A stretch of DNA of 64,000 bases from Photobacterium swingsii (GCF_024346715.1 NZ_AP024852.1:3720001-3784000), one strand, 5' to 3'. Shown: positions 35,455 through 46,667, counted from the stretch's first letter. Numbers and translations are program-made. The notes: generated by a model from the sequence alone, not told the origin.

Positions 35455-35506
35455 GCGGCCAACACGTATTCGTAGTGACATTTTAAGTTATCAACAGGAG
35501 ATCGGA

Positions 35507-35992
35507 ATGAAAGTTGGAATTATCATGGGTTCAAAATCTGACTGGCCAACCATGCAGCATGCTGCTGAAATGTTAGATCGCTTCAATGTCCCTTATGAAA
35601 CGAAAGTTGTTTCAGCTCACCGTACTCCTCAACTACTTGCTGATTATGCTAACGGTGCCAAAGATCGTGGTATCAAGGTGATCATAGCAGGCGCAGGTGG
35701 TGCCGCTCACCTACCAGGTATGGCTGCGGCATTTACGAGCTTACCCGTACTCGGGGTGCCAGTGCAGTCGCGTGCTCTCAAAGGAATGGATTCACTCTTA
35801 TCTATCGTTCAAATGCCAAAAGGTATCGCAGTCGGTACCCTAGCCATAGGTGAGGCCGGAGCGGCAAACGCTGGTATTTTGGCAGCGCAGATCATTGGCA
35901 CACACGATGAAGACGTAATGGCAAAAGTAGAAGCATTCCGCAGTGAACAAACTGAAACCGTTCTTGCGAATCCAAATCCAGCTGAGGGCTAA
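35507..35992 (+). CDS. purE: N5-carboxyaminoimidazole ribonucleotide mutase PurE
   Basis: A 161-residue class I PurE that moves the carboxyl group of N5-CAIR to give CAIR in purine synthesis. [33 protein letters not shown] and [19 protein letters not shown] are the standard active-site blocks. The start is ATG 35507 with AGGAG six bases upstream. The longer in-frame ATG at 35387 lies upstream of the promoter and is rejected. purK follows after four bases. Confidence 0.97.
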   Translation: MKVGIIMGSKSDWPTMQHAAEMLDRFNVPYETKVVSAHRTPQLLADYANGAKDRGIKVIIAGAGGAAHLPGMAAAFTSLPVLGVPVQSRALKGMDSLLSIVQMPKGIAVGTLAIGEAGAANAGILAAQIIGTHDEDVMAKVEAFRSEQTETVLANPNPAEG

Positions 35993-35996
35993 TCAT

Positions 35997-37109
35997 ATGC
36001 ACGTACTGGTTTTAGGTGCAGGTCAGCTCGCACGTATGATGTCATTGGCAGGTGCCCCCTTAAATGTTGAGATTTCTGCGTTTGATGTCGCTAGCGAAAA
36101 TATCGTGCACCCACTCACACAAACGGTGATCGGCCAAGGGTTAACCTCAGCCATTGCACGTGCAGATGTGATTACGGCAGAGTTTGAGCATATTCCACAT
36201 CCGATTCTTGATGAATGTGAGCAAAGTGGTAAGTTTCTACCAACAACTGAAGCAATAAAAGCCGGTGGTGATCGCCGTATCGAGAAAGCCCTGCTCGATA
36301 ATGCAAAAGTACGTAATGCAAAATATTACGTTATCAATAACCGTACCGACTTCGATGCAGCAATTCAGCACGTCGGACTGCCGATGGTACTGAAAAGTGC
36401 GCTTGGTGGTTACGATGGAAAAGGGCAATGGCGTTTAAAAGATCCCGCTCAAGTGGATACCATTTGGGATGAAATGGCACAATGCATTGACGCAACACCG
36501 AATCAAGCCATTGTCGCAGAAGAATTTGTCCCTTTTCATCGCGAAGTATCACTCGTGGGAGCCCGTGGTAAAGATGGTTCAGTTGTTGTCTACCCGCTCG
36601 CGGAAAATGTCCATACTGATGGAGTGTTAAGCCTATCAACGGCAATTGATGAAACAGCACTACAAGCACAAGCCAAGCAGATGTTTACCGCTGTCGCTAA
36701 TAGCCTTGATTATGTCGGCGTGCTAGCCCTTGAGTTTTTTGACCTTGATGGTGAGCTACTGGTTAATGAAATTGCACCTCGTGTTCATAACTCGGGCCAC
36801 TGGACACAACAAGGTGCTGAAACCTGTCAATTTGAAAACCATTTACGCGCTGTCTGTGGCTTACCCTTGGGTAGCACAGCCTTGATCCGCCCAACAGCGA
36901 TGCTCAATATTTTAGGCGAAGACACCTTACCAGAAAGCGTCCTTGCTGAAGCAGGTTGCCATGTGCACTGGTACGGCAAAGAAAAACGAGCAGGCCGCAA
37001 GATGGGACATATCAATGTGTGTGCCTCCACGCCTGACGCCTTGATGAATAAGTTGCACGCGCTCAGCCAGCAACTGGATAGCGACGCTTTTCCCGCCCTC
37101 AAACGCTAA
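35997..37109 (+). CDS. purK: N5-carboxyaminoimidazole ribonucleotide synthase PurK
   Basis: A 370-residue ATP-grasp enzyme carboxylating AIR with bicarbonate, feeding PurE. It starts at ATG 35997 ([15 protein letters not shown]). ATP-grasp elements include [46 protein letters not shown] and the tail [13 protein letters not shown]. It is slightly longer than E. coli PurK (355). Co-transcribed with purE under PurR control and followed by a bidirectional hairpin. Confidence 0.96.
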   Translation: MHVLVLGAGQLARMMSLAGAPLNVEISAFDVASENIVHPLTQTVIGQGLTSAIARADVITAEFEHIPHPILDECEQSGKFLPTTEAIKAGGDRRIEKALLDNAKVRNAKYYVINNRTDFDAAIQHVGLPMVLKSALGGYDGKGQWRLKDPAQVDTIWDEMAQCIDATPNQAIVAEEFVPFHREVSLVGARGKDGSVVVYPLAENVHTDGVLSLSTAIDETALQAQAKQMFTAVANSLDYVGVLALEFFDLDGELLVNEIAPRVHNSGHWTQQGAETCQFENHLRAVCGLPLGSTALIRPTAMLNILGEDTLPESVLAEAGCHVHWYGKEKRAGRKMGHINVCASTPDALMNKLHALSQQLDSDAFPALKR

Positions 37110-37134
37110 GGCATTTTTCTTGCCCTAAAACTAC

Positions 37135-37162
37135 AAAAGCCAGCATTATGCTGGCTTTTTAT
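37135..37162. terminator. Bidirectional terminator between purK and yrdD
   Basis: AAAAGCCAGCAT-TA-TGCTGGCTTTTT is a symmetric hairpin with U-runs on both strands, between convergent genes. Confidence 0.88.
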
Positions 37163-37179
37163 CGACATTATCGAATAGC

Positions 37180-37758
37180 TTATTCGTTTGGCTCGGATTC
37201 AACGACATCCTGATACGCGTGGCACTTTCTATCGGCACACTGCAATTTCATCCCACTCACTAACTTTTTCTCAATCAGCAAACCATAGCCACAAGACTGA
37301 CAGCAGCCACTTACTGGCTTGTGATTAACCGCAAAGCGACACGTCGGATACTGGTCACAGGCAAAAAACATTTTACCATAACGTGATTTACGCTCGATCA
37401 AATGCCCTTTATCACAACTTGGACAAGCGATATGGGTGTCTTCTGCTTTTTTCTCTAATGGCTCGATATGATGGCAAGTTGGGTAATTCAAACAGCCGAT
37501 GAACATACCATAGCGACCTTGGCGTAATACCAGCTCATCGCTGCACTCAGGGCAAGGCTTGCCTAGGTGCTTGACAACATGGCCATCATTTTGATGAAGC
37601 GGCTGAATAAACTCACAACTTGGGTATTGGCTACAACCTAAAAAAGGCCCACGCTTACCAAAGCGCATGGTTAATTCACTGCCGCACTCAGGACACGCTT
37701 GGTGTTCTAATGCATGTTCATGAGTAGCAAAAAGTTCTTGGTCAATTTTCCCAGACAT
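37180..37758 (-). CDS. yrdD: Topoisomerase-type C4 zinc-ribbon protein YrdD
   Basis: A 192-residue protein made of four successive zinc-ribbon units, each starting CPxC or CxxC: CPECGSEL, CPECSDEL, CPSCDKGH and CQSCGYGL. The first three are completed by FLGCSQYPSC-, FIGCLNYPTC- and FFACDQYPTC-type second halves. They match the C4 ribbons at the C-terminus of DNA topoisomerase I, here without any topoisomerase domain. E. coli YrdD is similar (about 180 residues). A nucleic-acid-binding role is expected but unproven. It is the last gene of lysM-dprA-smg-yrdD, 25 bases after smg. Confidence 0.9.
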   Translation of the reverse strand: MSGKIDQELFATHEHALEHQACPECGSELTMRFGKRGPFLGCSQYPSCEFIQPLHQNDGHVVKHLGKPCPECSDELVLRQGRYGMFIGCLNYPTCHHIEPLEKKAEDTHIACPSCDKGHLIERKSRYGKMFFACDQYPTCRFAVNHKPVSGCCQSCGYGLLIEKKLVSGMKLQCADRKCHAYQDVVESEPNE

Positions 37759-37783
37759 GGTGATTTACGCTGCCGTTAACAAA

Positions 37784-38257
37784 TTAGTGAATGTAGCCGT
37801 CTTCCATGCCATACAACAGCTCTTCCATCTGGCTGTAAGCACTTTCATTACCCGGCGCATTGAATAGCACCATCAAGATAATCCATTGAAGGTCATCTAA
37901 GATAAATTCATTGGTTTCGAGTTCCATAACACGATCGATCACCATTTCGCGAGTGTCGGCACTCAACACATGAATTTGCTCTAGGTAAATTAAGAAGCCA
38001 CGACAAGCAACGTCAAGGCGTGCCATCTCTTGTGGGGTGTAAATACGAATCGACGTCACCGCACTCACATTCATGTACGGATGCTGTTCAGTTTCTTGTA
38101 GCGCAGCCAGCTTTTCTAACCAAGAAAGAGCTTTGTAAATATCTTCTTGATGAAAGCCCGCTCGAAGTAGCTCATCGGATAGTTCTTCCTGATCAACCAA
38201 CAGCTCAGCATCGCTGTGTATATAGGTTTCAAACAGGTACATTAAGATATCCATCAT
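37784..38257 (-). CDS. smg: Smg family protein (DUF494)
   Basis: A 157-residue protein, the same length as E. coli Smg, with family phrases [28 protein letters not shown] and [19 protein letters not shown]. Function is unknown. Its constant place next to dprA and def/fmt is its best recognised feature. Two adjacent ATG codons (38257 and 38254) are possible starts; either overlaps the dprA stop, so translation is probably coupled. Confidence 0.93.
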   Translation of the reverse strand: MMDILMYLFETYIHSDAELLVDQEELSDELLRAGFHQEDIYKALSWLEKLAALQETEQHPYMNVSAVTSIRIYTPQEMARLDVACRGFLIYLEQIHVLSADTREMVIDRVMELETNEFILDDLQWIILMVLFNAPGNESAYSQMEELLYGMEDGYIH

Positions 38258-39354
38258 GACTTGCCCCTCCTCGTTTTGATATAGCCACCGGGTACTGAGG
38301 TAACAAACCCAAGTAATTCTAGCTCTAATAATTGCATCATTACTTCGTGTACGGGTTGTTCACTACGTTCAGCAACCACATCTACGGGTGTTGCTTCATT
38401 GCCTACGGTAGCCAACAAGGCTGGAAATGGCAATTGCTGATCTTCACCCTGTGGCAGAGTTTGGCTTAATTGACTATTTATTGCGCACTCTGTCAGTGCA
38501 CCTACCTCCTCAAATATATCGACCGGGGTTTCTACCAATTTAGCACCCGATTTAATTAATGCGTTACAGCCGCGACTTTCTGGGTGACGAATCGAACCGG
38601 GTAGGGCAAAGACTTCTCGCCCTTGTTCGAGCGCGTAACGCGCAGTAATCAGTGAACCACTCTTTTCTGCTGCTTCTATAACTAATACGCCCACCGACAA
38701 GCCGCTGATCACTCTATTACGTCGAGGAAAGTTTTGCGGGCGTGGTTTTTCGTCAGGCCAGAACTCAGACACTAACGCACCTTGTTCTTTTATCTTAGCG
38801 GCTAAACCTCGATGACGAGCAGGGTATATCTGTGACAACCCCGACCCGAGGACAGCCAGCGTCGCGCCGCCATGCTTTAAGGCTCCGCTATGGGCTTGAC
38901 CATCAACCCCTAAAGCTAATCCACTGGTCACCACATAATTACCTGCCACTAAAGCGCCAGCAAAATCATAAGCCGACTCACGGCCATCAATGCTGGCGGC
39001 TCGGCTGCCAACAATGGCCAGTTGTGGCGCACTTAAATACTCCACTTGCCCACACACAAACAAAACAGGCGGAGCTGCCGCAATTTGCTTCAATAGCGTC
39101 GGGTAGTAGGGGGAATCTAAGGTCAGAATGGTATTGTCGTTTTGCTCTGCCCACATCAGGCAACGATCAATACGAGCCTGGTGGGGTACACGAAATAGGG
39201 CTATCTGCGAACGTGATAAGCCAAGTGACATTAATTGGTCAGTCGACATAGCACGTAACTGCGTTGGCGTACCATGCTGTAATAAACGACTCACCTTCAC
39301 ACCGCCCACTTGAGGAATAGCGGTGAGTGCAAGCCAGTCTTCCAACTGACTCAT
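38254..39354 (-). CDS. dprA: DNA-processing protein DprA (Smf)
   Basis: A 366-residue protein that protects incoming single-stranded DNA and loads RecA in natural transformation. An N-terminal helix-hairpin-helix/SAM-like region (1-70) is followed by the Rossmann core with [74 protein letters not shown] and [21 protein letters not shown] short winged-helix DprA C-terminal domain closes it (about 300-360). It appears intact, in contrast to comM at the other end of the window. It overlaps both the upstream LysM gene and smg by four bases. Confidence 0.96.
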   Translation of the reverse strand: MSQLEDWLALTAIPQVGGVKVSRLLQHGTPTQLRAMSTDQLMSLGLSRSQIALFRVPHQARIDRCLMWAEQNDNTILTLDSPYYPTLLKQIAAAPPVLFVCGQVEYLSAPQLAIVGSRAASIDGRESAYDFAGALVAGNYVVTSGLALGVDGQAHSGALKHGGATLAVLGSGLSQIYPARHRGLAAKIKEQGALVSEFWPDEKPRPQNFPRRNRVISGLSVGVLVIEAAEKSGSLITARYALEQGREVFALPGSIRHPESRGCNALIKSGAKLVETPVDIFEEVGALTECAINSQLSQTLPQGEDQQLPFPALLATVGNEATPVDVVAERSEQPVHEVMMQLLELELLGFVTSVPGGYIKTRRGKS

Positions 39355-40424
39355 GGTGTCAGCTGAGGAGATCGCGCCGACACACCCGCACTGAAAGGTT
39401 CAGTACTACGTAAAACAACCGCCAAGCTAAAGGCCTCATAAGCACGGATCACCATGACTTCACCAATCCCTCTAGGAGCAAGTTGAAATTGCGTCCCTGA
39501 ATACGGCGAGCGTTTGTAGTCATAGCTGCCTTTCTTACCTGCAACCTCTGTCGCTGGATGATAAAGCTGCAAAACATGACCGGCTTGTAGCGCATCTAAG
39601 TGACCTTTATCCAGCACGACCACATCCGACGTGGCTATATACGATTGTCCATCAACAGCCCCCATGATTTGGGCGTCAATATCTGCCGGAGGGTTGGCTG
39701 GTGAAAAATGTAAATCCGCACTCGCTCCCTGCACAGGAGCTGGTAACAACACATCATTTAAATTGATTTCTTGGCGGTAGGATTGCAAAGCCAGAGTGCT
39801 GGTCTCGCCTTGCTGAGATAATACGCTTAATTTCGCCACTTCTTTTAAAACCGTGACACGCTTGCTGCCTTTGCGGCTATACGTGTCTATCGGACGGTAT
39901 ACCCACCACGCCTCACCAATGGGCAATAAAGTATCCGCCCACACCCTATCACCAGTAGAGAGTTGCTTACGTTGATCATCACTACCGATGACACGTGGGG
40001 CTGTCGCAAGCGCCTCATCGGATAACAAGCGGTGCTCGGTTAAATATGGCAACACTAAAGAAGACTGAAGTGTCGTGATCGGTGAACGTGTGACTTTAAT
40101 TGTCGGTGACAACTTAATCACTTTTGATGGCTTACGCTGCAGCCGCGGTTGGCCATCAACCCAAACTAAATACAACTTATCGCCAGGATAAATAAGGTGC
40201 GGATTTTCAATATTCGGATTCGCCTGCCATAACTTAGGCCATAGCCAAGGGGTCGCTAAAAAGTGGTTAGAGATATCCCACAAGGTATCCCCAGTTTTCA
40301 CTGTGTACACATCAGGAATATGGTCGTTCAACACAAGATGATGGCTGCCATTACTCGCCCAACTCGGCTGAATACATGCCGCGACGGTAAGCACACACGA
40401 AAAAAGAAAAGAGAGGGACTTCAT
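39351..40424 (-). CDS. Secreted LysM-domain protein
   Basis: A 357-residue protein with an N-terminal signal peptide (KSLSFLFSCVLTVAACIQ, cleavage near ASWA/S about residue 24) and one LysM module at about 40-90 (YTVKTGDTLWDISNHFL, then NPHLIYPGDKLYL). The remaining 260 residues have no motif I recognise. LysM binds peptidoglycan, so an envelope role is likely. Proteins of this type are regularly found just upstream of dprA in gammaproteobacteria. It is the first gene of the minus-strand operon and overlaps dprA by four bases. Confidence 0.88.
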   Translation of the reverse strand: MKSLSFLFSCVLTVAACIQPSWASNGSHHLVLNDHIPDVYTVKTGDTLWDISNHFLATPWLWPKLWQANPNIENPHLIYPGDKLYLVWVDGQPRLQRKPSKVIKLSPTIKVTRSPITTLQSSLVLPYLTEHRLLSDEALATAPRVIGSDDQRKQLSTGDRVWADTLLPIGEAWWVYRPIDTYSRKGSKRVTVLKEVAKLSVLSQQGETSTLALQSYRQEINLNDVLLPAPVQGASADLHFSPANPPADIDAQIMGAVDGQSYIATSDVVVLDKGHLDALQAGHVLQLYHPATEVAGKKGSYDYKRSPYSGTQFQLAPRGIGEVMVIRAYEAFSLAVVLRSTEPFSAGVSARSPQLTP

Positions 40425-40757
40425 GATGACGCTATCCTTGTACTACACAGATCCATTTTCTGGCAAGCTGTTACTGTAGCGATTTGTCTATAGATAGCGC
40501 CCAGCGTGACAGTGGCAAAGGCTCAGTGTCTATCCCCCCAACACCAATGAATAATCGCTTTTCGGCGGACGTCACGCTTTCAATTTTACCTTTGCAGCAA
40601 CGCGCACCAAGGCTGTTGAACTTGCCGAAAACTGTTTACTGAACTTTACAGTCAACCACAGATATTGAACATTCATCACGGATGCTGTTATTTGATCGTT
40701 AAAATGACTAGAATTAGAACAAATTAATTTTCGGCACTGTTCATTTTTCGAGTACCT
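40425..40757. other. Divergent intergenic region lysM / def
   Basis: 333 bases between divergent genes. The only usable signal I see is a moderate promoter toward def: -35 TTGAAC at 40665-40670 and -10 TTATTT at 40688-40693, spaced 17. No gene-sized frame or RNA is recognised. Confidence 0.4.
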
Positions 40758-41270
40758 ATGTCTTTATTGCAAGTATTAACATTCCCAGATGATCGCCTAC
40801 GCACTGTAGCTAAGCCAGTTGAAGCAGTTACCCCTGAGATCCAAAAAATTGTCGATGACATGATTGAAACCATGTACGACGAAGAAGGTATCGGCCTTGC
40901 GGCTACACAAGTTGATGTACATCAGCGCATCGTAGTGATTGATATCTCTGAAGAACGCAATCAGCCTATGGTACTGATTAACCCTGAAATCACTGAAAAA
41001 CGTGGTGAAGACGGTATTGAAGAAGGTTGTCTTTCTGTTCCTGGTGCTCGTGCCCTTGTGCCACGTGCCGCAGAAGTATCCGTAAAAGCACTCGATCGTG
41101 ATGGGAACCCATTCTCGTTTGAAGCCGATGACCTACTTGCGATTTGTGTTCAGCACGAACTTGACCACTTAGCGGGTAAACTTTTCGTCGATTACTTGTC
41201 ACCTCTGAAACGTAAACGCATTCAAGACAAGTTAGCGAAAATCAAACGTTTCAACGAAAAGACCCAATAA
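40758..41270 (+). CDS. def: Peptide deformylase
   Basis: A 170-residue metalloenzyme removing the formyl group from nascent proteins at the ribosome exit. All three motifs are present: [14 protein letters not shown] (motif 1), [12 protein letters not shown] (motif 2, metal Cys) and [19 protein letters not shown] (motif 3, HExxH). E. coli Def has 169 residues. It heads def-fmt, the pairing of deformylase with formyltransferase. Confidence 0.98.
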   Translation: MSLLQVLTFPDDRLRTVAKPVEAVTPEIQKIVDDMIETMYDEEGIGLAATQVDVHQRIVVIDISEERNQPMVLINPEITEKRGEDGIEEGCLSVPGARALVPRAAEVSVKALDRDGNPFSFEADDLLAICVQHELDHLAGKLFVDYLSPLKRKRIQDKLAKIKRFNEKTQ

Positions 41271-41293
41271 GCCAAACTTTTAAGGACGCTACC

Positions 41294-42238
41294 TTGAGCA
41301 AACCTTTGAAAATCGTTTTTGCTGGTACGCCAGACTTCGCCGCCCGTCACTTGGCGGCGTTGTTGTCTTCACAGCATGAAGTTATTGCCGTTTACACTCA
41401 GCCAGACCGCCCAGCCGGTCGTGGTAAGAAGCTTACGGCCAGTCCAGTAAAAGCACTGGCACTAGAGCATAACGTTCCCGTATACCAACCCGAAAACTTC
41501 AAATCCGATGAAGCCAAGCAAGTGCTGAGCGATTTGAATGCCGATCTTATGGTAGTGGTTGCCTACGGTTTGCTATTGCCGCAAGCCGTGTTGGATACCC
41601 CGAAACTGGGTTGTATCAATGTTCATGGTTCAATTTTACCGCGCTGGCGTGGTGCTGCACCTATCCAACGTTCTATCTGGGCAGGCGATACGGAAACCGG
41701 TGTCACCATCATGCAGATGGACATAGGTCTAGATACCGGTGACATGTTGAAAATCGCTACGCTGCCGATTGAGTCAACAGATACCAGCGCGACCATGTAC
41801 AACAAACTGGCTGAATTAGGCCCAGATGCCTTAATTGACTGTCTAGGTGATATTGCTGAAGGCAAAACCGTTCCAGTGAAACAAGATGATGAACTGGCTA
41901 ACTACGCGAAAAAGCTCAGCAAAGAAGAAGCTAAAATCGACTGGACCATGGATGCCGAAGCAATTGAACGCTGCGTTCGCGCTTTTAATCCTTGGCCAAT
42001 GAGCTACTTCACCGTTGCTGAGCAAAACGTCAAAGTATGGCGCAGTGCCGTGGAAACCGACAACCAAGGCAAACCTGCGGGCACGATTCTTTCCGCTGAC
42101 AAGCACGGTATTGTGGTTGCAACCGGTAAGGGTGCATTACGTCTGATAGAGCTACAACCTCCGGGTAAGAAAGCGATGCAAAGCCAAGATTTGCTGAACT
42201 CTCGCCGCGAATGGTTTGAACCCGGCACTGTTTTGTAA
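41294..42238 (+). CDS. fmt: Methionyl-tRNA formyltransferase
   Basis: A 314-residue enzyme (E. coli 315) that formylates initiator Met-tRNA from 10-formyl-[22 protein letters not shown], then [20 protein letters not shown] (His and Asn catalytic block) and [13 protein letters not shown] are decisive. The start must be TTG 41294, with AAGGACG upstream: the next residues [11 protein letters not shown] align with E. coli and there is no nearby ATG. It begins 23 bases after def. A terminator hairpin follows the stop. Confidence 0.97.
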   Translation: MSKPLKIVFAGTPDFAARHLAALLSSQHEVIAVYTQPDRPAGRGKKLTASPVKALALEHNVPVYQPENFKSDEAKQVLSDLNADLMVVVAYGLLLPQAVLDTPKLGCINVHGSILPRWRGAAPIQRSIWAGDTETGVTIMQMDIGLDTGDMLKIATLPIESTDTSATMYNKLAELGPDALIDCLGDIAEGKTVPVKQDDELANYAKKLSKEEAKIDWTMDAEAIERCVRAFNPWPMSYFTVAEQNVKVWRSAVETDNQGKPAGTILSADKHGIVVATGKGALRLIELQPPGKKAMQSQDLLNSRREWFEPGTVL

Positions 42239-42243
42239 TGCTA

Positions 42244-42272
42244 AAGCCAGTGCTTGCACTGGCTTTTCTTTT
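42244..42272 (+). terminator. Terminator or attenuator between fmt and rsmB
   Basis: AAGCCAGTGC-TT-GCACTGGCTT followed by TTCTTTTC, five bases after the fmt stop. It may partly uncouple rsmB from def-fmt. Confidence 0.75.
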
Positions 42273-42352
42273 CTACTGCGCTAGAAAAAACGCAACATTA
42301 TCGCTTAATACTTCTTGGTATTAAGGTTACAAAGAATTTCAGGAAAATCCGC

Positions 42353-43630
42353 ATGAATGTAAGAGCCGCTGCAGCCAAAGTTATCTATCAGGTTGTTGAT
42401 CAGGGCCAATCCCTTTCCAACGTACTCCCTGCTGCTCAGCAAGATGTCAGAGAGCGAGACCAAGCGCTATTGCAGGAAATTTGTTATGGCGTACTACGTT
42501 GGTTGCCGCGTTTAGAGTCGATCACCAACCAACTGATGGACAAGCCATTAAAAGGCAAACAACGGGTTTTCCACCACCTGATCCTAGTCGGTTTATACCA
42601 ACTGGGTCACATGCGCATTCCCGCACATGCTGCCGTTGCTGAGACGGTTGATGCCACCAAAAACCTTAAGAAGCCACAGCTTCGTGGTTTAATCAACGCC
42701 ATTTTACGTAATTACCAGCGTCAGCAAGCCACGCTGGATGAGCAATCTATCAGCCATGATGCGGGTCGTTACGGTCACCCAAGCTGGTTACTAAAACTGC
42801 TTAAAAATAGCTACCCAGAGCAACTGGAAGCGATTGTTGAAGCCAATAACACCAAGGCGCCGATGTGGCTGCGTGTAAACCGCCAGCACCATACGCGTGA
42901 TGCATACCGCACCTTGCTCGACAATGAAGGGATCGCAACAGAATTGCACCCACAAGCGGGCGATGCCTTGCGCCTATTGAAGCCATGCGATGTAACTCAA
43001 CTGCCGGGGTTTGCTGATGGTTGGGTATCCGTTCAAGATGCTGCGGCACAATTAGCGGTTGAGTACCTACAGCCACAATCTGGCGAACTTATCCTTGATT
43101 GCTGCGCCGCACCTGGCGGTAAAACGGCACACATCATGGAGCGCCAAGCCGATACCCAGGTGGTTGCGATCGACTGTGATGAACACCGTTTATCGCGTGT
43201 ACACGAAAACCTTGAGCGCTTGAACCTTACCGCGCAAGTGCTGTGTGCTGATGCTCGCTACCCAAGTGATTGGTGGCAAGGTGAAAAATTTGATCGCATT
43301 TTGCTAGATGCTCCTTGTTCTGCAACAGGGGTTATTCGTCGTCACCCAGACATCAAATGGCTACGCCGTGCGGACGATATTGCGGCATTAGCCGAGCTTC
43401 AAGCTGAAATTTTTGATGCTATGTGGCTACAGCTCAAGTCAGGCGGTACTTTGGTTTACGCAACGTGTTCGATCACACCACAAGAAAATAGCGAGCAAGT
43501 AAAAGCCTTCCTAAGTCGCACTGCTGATGCCACCTTAGTGGATAGCGATCCAGCGAACCCAGGTCGTCAAATCCTACCCGGTGAAGAACAAATGGATGGC
43601 TTCTACTACGCAGTATTGAAGAAGCAATAA
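42353..43630 (+). CDS. rsmB: 16S rRNA (cytosine-967-C5)-methyltransferase RsmB
   Basis: A 425-residue enzyme (E. coli 429) methylating C967 of 16S rRNA. The N-terminal NusB-like RNA-binding domain (about 5-130) is followed by the SAM domain: [46 protein letters not shown] (catalytic PC) and [18 protein letters not shown] (second Cys in TCS). I choose ATG 42353 ([13 protein letters not shown]), preceded by AGGAAA. The frame is open 33 codons further, but that part crosses the fmt terminator and is not homologous. Confidence 0.96.
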   Translation: MNVRAAAAKVIYQVVDQGQSLSNVLPAAQQDVRERDQALLQEICYGVLRWLPRLESITNQLMDKPLKGKQRVFHHLILVGLYQLGHMRIPAHAAVAETVDATKNLKKPQLRGLINAILRNYQRQQATLDEQSISHDAGRYGHPSWLLKLLKNSYPEQLEAIVEANNTKAPMWLRVNRQHHTRDAYRTLLDNEGIATELHPQAGDALRLLKPCDVTQLPGFADGWVSVQDAAAQLAVEYLQPQSGELILDCCAAPGGKTAHIMERQADTQVVAIDCDEHRLSRVHENLERLNLTAQVLCADARYPSDWWQGEKFDRILLDAPCSATGVIRRHPDIKWLRRADDIAALAELQAEIFDAMWLQLKSGGTLVYATCSITPQENSEQVKAFLSRTADATLVDSDPANPGRQILPGEEQMDGFYYAVLKKQ

Positions 43631-43653
43631 GTTACATCTACCGCTAAAACGAT

Positions 43654-43686
43654 AACAATCAGGCTATTTCAATCTAGCCTGATTGT
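43654..43686. other. Strong hairpin between rsmB and trkA without a U-tract
   Basis: ACAATCAGGCTA-N-TAGCCTGATTGT forms a 12-13 base-pair stem with a short A/T loop, followed by AAAATCGG. It lacks the U-run of an intrinsic terminator on either strand and may be a processing or protein-binding element. Confidence 0.55.
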
Positions 43687-43771
43687 AAAATCGGAGTAAG
43701 CTACGTCGTATTAGAGTCAGGCGCTAACGTGCCATCGTCCAACACTAGAGACATGTAATCAGGCGAATGCT

Positions 43772-45148
43772 ATGAAGATAATTATCCTCGGAGCCGGTCA
43801 GGTCGGGGGCACACTCGCAGAAAACCTCGTGGGTGAAAACAACGATATCACTATCGTTGATAAAGACCCCGAGCGTCTGCGTGAGCTGCAAGATAAGTAT
43901 GATCTGCGTGTCGTACAAGGCTTTGCGAGTCACCCTAAAACCTTACGCGATGCAGGCGCACAAGATGCCGACATGCTGGTCGCCGTCACGAACTCTGACG
44001 AAACCAATATGATTGCCTGTCAAATTGCCTTCTCTTTATTTAACACGCCCAACCGTGTCGCGCGTATTCGCTCTCCTGAATACCTGAAAGAAAAAGAGCA
44101 ACTGTTCCAATCAGATGCCGTACCGGTTGATCACCTGATTGCCCCAGAAGAACTGGTTACGGGTTACATTGAGCGTTTAATTGAGTATCCAGGCGCACTT
44201 CAAGTGGTCGGTTTTGCAGAAGATAAAGTCGGTCTGGTCGCAGTAAAAGCCTACTACGGTGGTCCACTGGTCGGTAATGCGTTATCCGCCTTGCGCGAAC
44301 ACATGCCCCATGTTGATACCCGTGTCGCGGCTATTTTCCGCCAAGGCCGCCCTATTCGCCCACAAGGGACCACGATTATTGAAGCCGATGATGAAGTCTT
44401 CTTTGTCGCAGCAAGCAATCATATCCGTTCAGTCATGAGTGAATTGCAACGTCTTGAAAAGCCTTATAAGCGTTTGATGATTGTTGGTGGTGGTAATATC
44501 GGTGCAGGTTTAGCACGTCGATTAGAGCAAACCTACAGCGTGAAGCTCATTGAACGCAACCCTGAGCGTGCTGAAAACTTATCCGAAATGCTAGAGAACA
44601 CAATTGTGTTCTGTGGTGACGCCTCCGATCAAGAGCTTCTCAGCGAAGAGCATATCGAACAAATTGATGTCTTTATTGCCGTGACCAACGACGATGAAGC
44701 CAATATTATGTCGGCGATGCTTGCCAAACGTATGGGTGCCAAGAAAGTCATGGTGCTTATTCAGCGCGGTGCTTACGTTGATTTGGTCCAAGGTGGCACA
44801 ATAGATATTGCGATTTCACCGCAGCAAGCCACCATTTCGGCGCTATTAACCCATGTGCGTAAAGCCGATATCGTTAATGTTTCATCGCTACGCCGTGGTG
44901 CAGCAGAAGCCATTGAAGCCATTGCACACGGTGATGCCAGCACATCCAAAGTGGTGGGGCGTGCCATCAGTGATATTAAGCTACCGCCGGGCACTACCAT
45001 AGGTGCGATTGTGCGTGGCGAAGAAGTGCTGATTGGCCACGACCGAACGGTTATTGAACAAGACGATCACGTGGTGATGTTCTTGGTTGATAAGAAATAT
45101 ATCCCAGACGTAGAACGCCTGTTCCAACCAAGTCCGTTCTTCTTATAA
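43772..45148 (+). CDS. trkA: Trk potassium uptake system NAD-binding protein TrkA
   Basis: A 458-residue peripheral membrane protein (same length as E. coli TrkA) that gates the TrkH channel in response to nucleotides. It has two RCK repeats, each with a Rossmann GxGxxG loop ([17 protein letters not shown] at 3-19 and [18 protein letters not shown] at about 236-253) and each followed by a TrkA-C domain. trkH begins six bases after the stop, so the pair is co-translated. Confidence 0.97.
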   Translation: MKIIILGAGQVGGTLAENLVGENNDITIVDKDPERLRELQDKYDLRVVQGFASHPKTLRDAGAQDADMLVAVTNSDETNMIACQIAFSLFNTPNRVARIRSPEYLKEKEQLFQSDAVPVDHLIAPEELVTGYIERLIEYPGALQVVGFAEDKVGLVAVKAYYGGPLVGNALSALREHMPHVDTRVAAIFRQGRPIRPQGTTIIEADDEVFFVAASNHIRSVMSELQRLEKPYKRLMIVGGGNIGAGLARRLEQTYSVKLIERNPERAENLSEMLENTIVFCGDASDQELLSEEHIEQIDVFIAVTNDDEANIMSAMLAKRMGAKKVMVLIQRGAYVDLVQGGTIDIAISPQQATISALLTHVRKADIVNVSSLRRGAAEAIEAIAHGDASTSKVVGRAISDIKLPPGTTIGAIVRGEEVLIGHDRTVIEQDDHVVMFLVDKKYIPDVERLFQPSPFFL

Positions 45149-45154
45149 AGTATT

Positions 45155-46600
45155 ATGGTTAATTACCGTCCTATCTTATTCGTGATTGGGCTGGTCTTAT
45201 CAAAGATCGCCTTATTCATGTACGTCCCTACTTTAGTGGCGTTTTTTACTGGCACCGGTGGCTTTATTGATTTTGCCACCGCAGTGATCATCACCCATGT
45301 CGTGGCATTTCTATGCCTCACTTTTGGTCGTACCAATGAGTTTAAGCTCGGCGTACGCGATATGTTCTTGATCACTACCTTGGTATGGACCATCGCCAGT
45401 GCCTTCGCGGCACTGCCTTTTGTGTTCATTAACCATATCAGCTTTACCGATGCCTACTTCGAAACCATGTCTGGGATCACGACCACAGGCTCAACTGTGC
45501 TCAGTGGTCTTGATGATATGGCGCCCAGCATTTTGCTATGGCGCTCAACGCTACAATGGCTAGGCGGTGTCGGCTTCATCGTTATGGGGGTGGCGATCTT
45601 ACCGATGCTCAACGTCGGTGGGATGCGACTGTTCCAAACTGAATCATCAGATTGGTCAGATAAAAGCTCACCACGAACCAAAAGCGTCGCCAAGAATATC
45701 GTCAATGTGTACTTGATCCTCACGGGTCTGTGCGTCATCGGTTATATCTTGGCGGGCATGAATACCTTTGATGCCATCAATCATGCCTTTACTACGCTTT
45801 CAACTGGGGGCTATTCCACCTCAGATGGGTCGATGAACCATTTCTCCAATGCCGCGCATTGGGTGGCCATCATCTTTATGTTTGCTGGCGGTTTACCTTT
45901 CTTATTGTTTGTACAAATGCTGAGAAAGAAAAGTGCGACCGCGTTATTTAACGATGCACAAGTACGAGGCTTTACCCTATTAGTGCTGACAACTGGGTTG
46001 TTAGTGGCGCTATGGCTAACGTTCGATAAAGATTACGCCTTTATTGATGCGTTTAGAGTCTCGCTATTCAATATCATCTCCGTGGTCACCACCACAGGTT
46101 TTGGCCTCGATGACTTCACCAACTGGGGAGCTTTCCCGGCGATTGTGTTTGCCTTCATTATGTTGGTCGGCGGCTGTTCAGGCTCAACCGCAGGCGGGAT
46201 TAAGATCTTCCGTTTCCAAGTCGCCTTTGCCTTATTGCGTAAACAAATGATGCAACTGATCCACCCATCAGGTGTCTTCATTCAACGCTATAATGGCCGC
46301 CCCGTGACCGATGGTATCGTCCGTTCTGTGGTGGCTTTTGCCCTGACTTTCATTATCACAATTGTGGTGGTTGCAGCCATTCTCGGTATGCTGGGGTTGG
46401 ATCCTGTTACCAGTATTACAGGTGCCGTCACGGCAGTCGCAAACGTCGGGCCCGGGATGGGTAACATCATAGGGCCAACAGGCAACTTTGCGACCTTGCC
46501 CGATGCTGCTAAATGGGTTCTGAGTTTTGGGATGTTAATGGGGCGCTTGGAGATCTTAACGGTACTCGTCGTGTTCTTCCCTGCGTTTTGGCGAAATTAA
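45155..46600 (+). CDS. trkH: Trk potassium channel subunit TrkH
   Basis: A 481-residue inner-membrane potassium translocator built from four membrane-pore-membrane repeats. The four selectivity-filter segments are visible: GITTTGSTVL, TLSTGGYST, VVTTTGFGLDD and AVANVGPGMGNI. A further SKS-type phrase GGCSGSTAGGIKIFR lies before the fourth repeat. E. coli TrkH has 483 residues. It is driven by the membrane potential/proton gradient and gated by TrkA encoded immediately upstream. Confidence 0.97.
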   Translation: MVNYRPILFVIGLVLSKIALFMYVPTLVAFFTGTGGFIDFATAVIITHVVAFLCLTFGRTNEFKLGVRDMFLITTLVWTIASAFAALPFVFINHISFTDAYFETMSGITTTGSTVLSGLDDMAPSILLWRSTLQWLGGVGFIVMGVAILPMLNVGGMRLFQTESSDWSDKSSPRTKSVAKNIVNVYLILTGLCVIGYILAGMNTFDAINHAFTTLSTGGYSTSDGSMNHFSNAAHWVAIIFMFAGGLPFLLFVQMLRKKSATALFNDAQVRGFTLLVLTTGLLVALWLTFDKDYAFIDAFRVSLFNIISVVTTTGFGLDDFTNWGAFPAIVFAFIMLVGGCSGSTAGGIKIFRFQVAFALLRKQMMQLIHPSGVFIQRYNGRPVTDGIVRSVVAFALTFIITIVVVAAILGMLGLDPVTSITGAVTAVANVGPGMGNIIGPTGNFATLPDAAKWVLSFGMLMGRLEILTVLVVFFPAFWRN

Positions 46601-46635
46601 GCAGCGTTTTCTCTGATAACACCAAACGATAGATA

Positions 46636-46667
46636 CAAAAACGGCGCTCATCAGCGCCGTTTTTTAT
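46636..46667. terminator. Terminator after trkH
   Basis: AAAAACGGCGCT-CATC-AGCGCCGTTTTTT: symmetric hairpin with U-runs on both strands, between the convergent trkH and hemolysin III genes. Confidence 0.9.
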
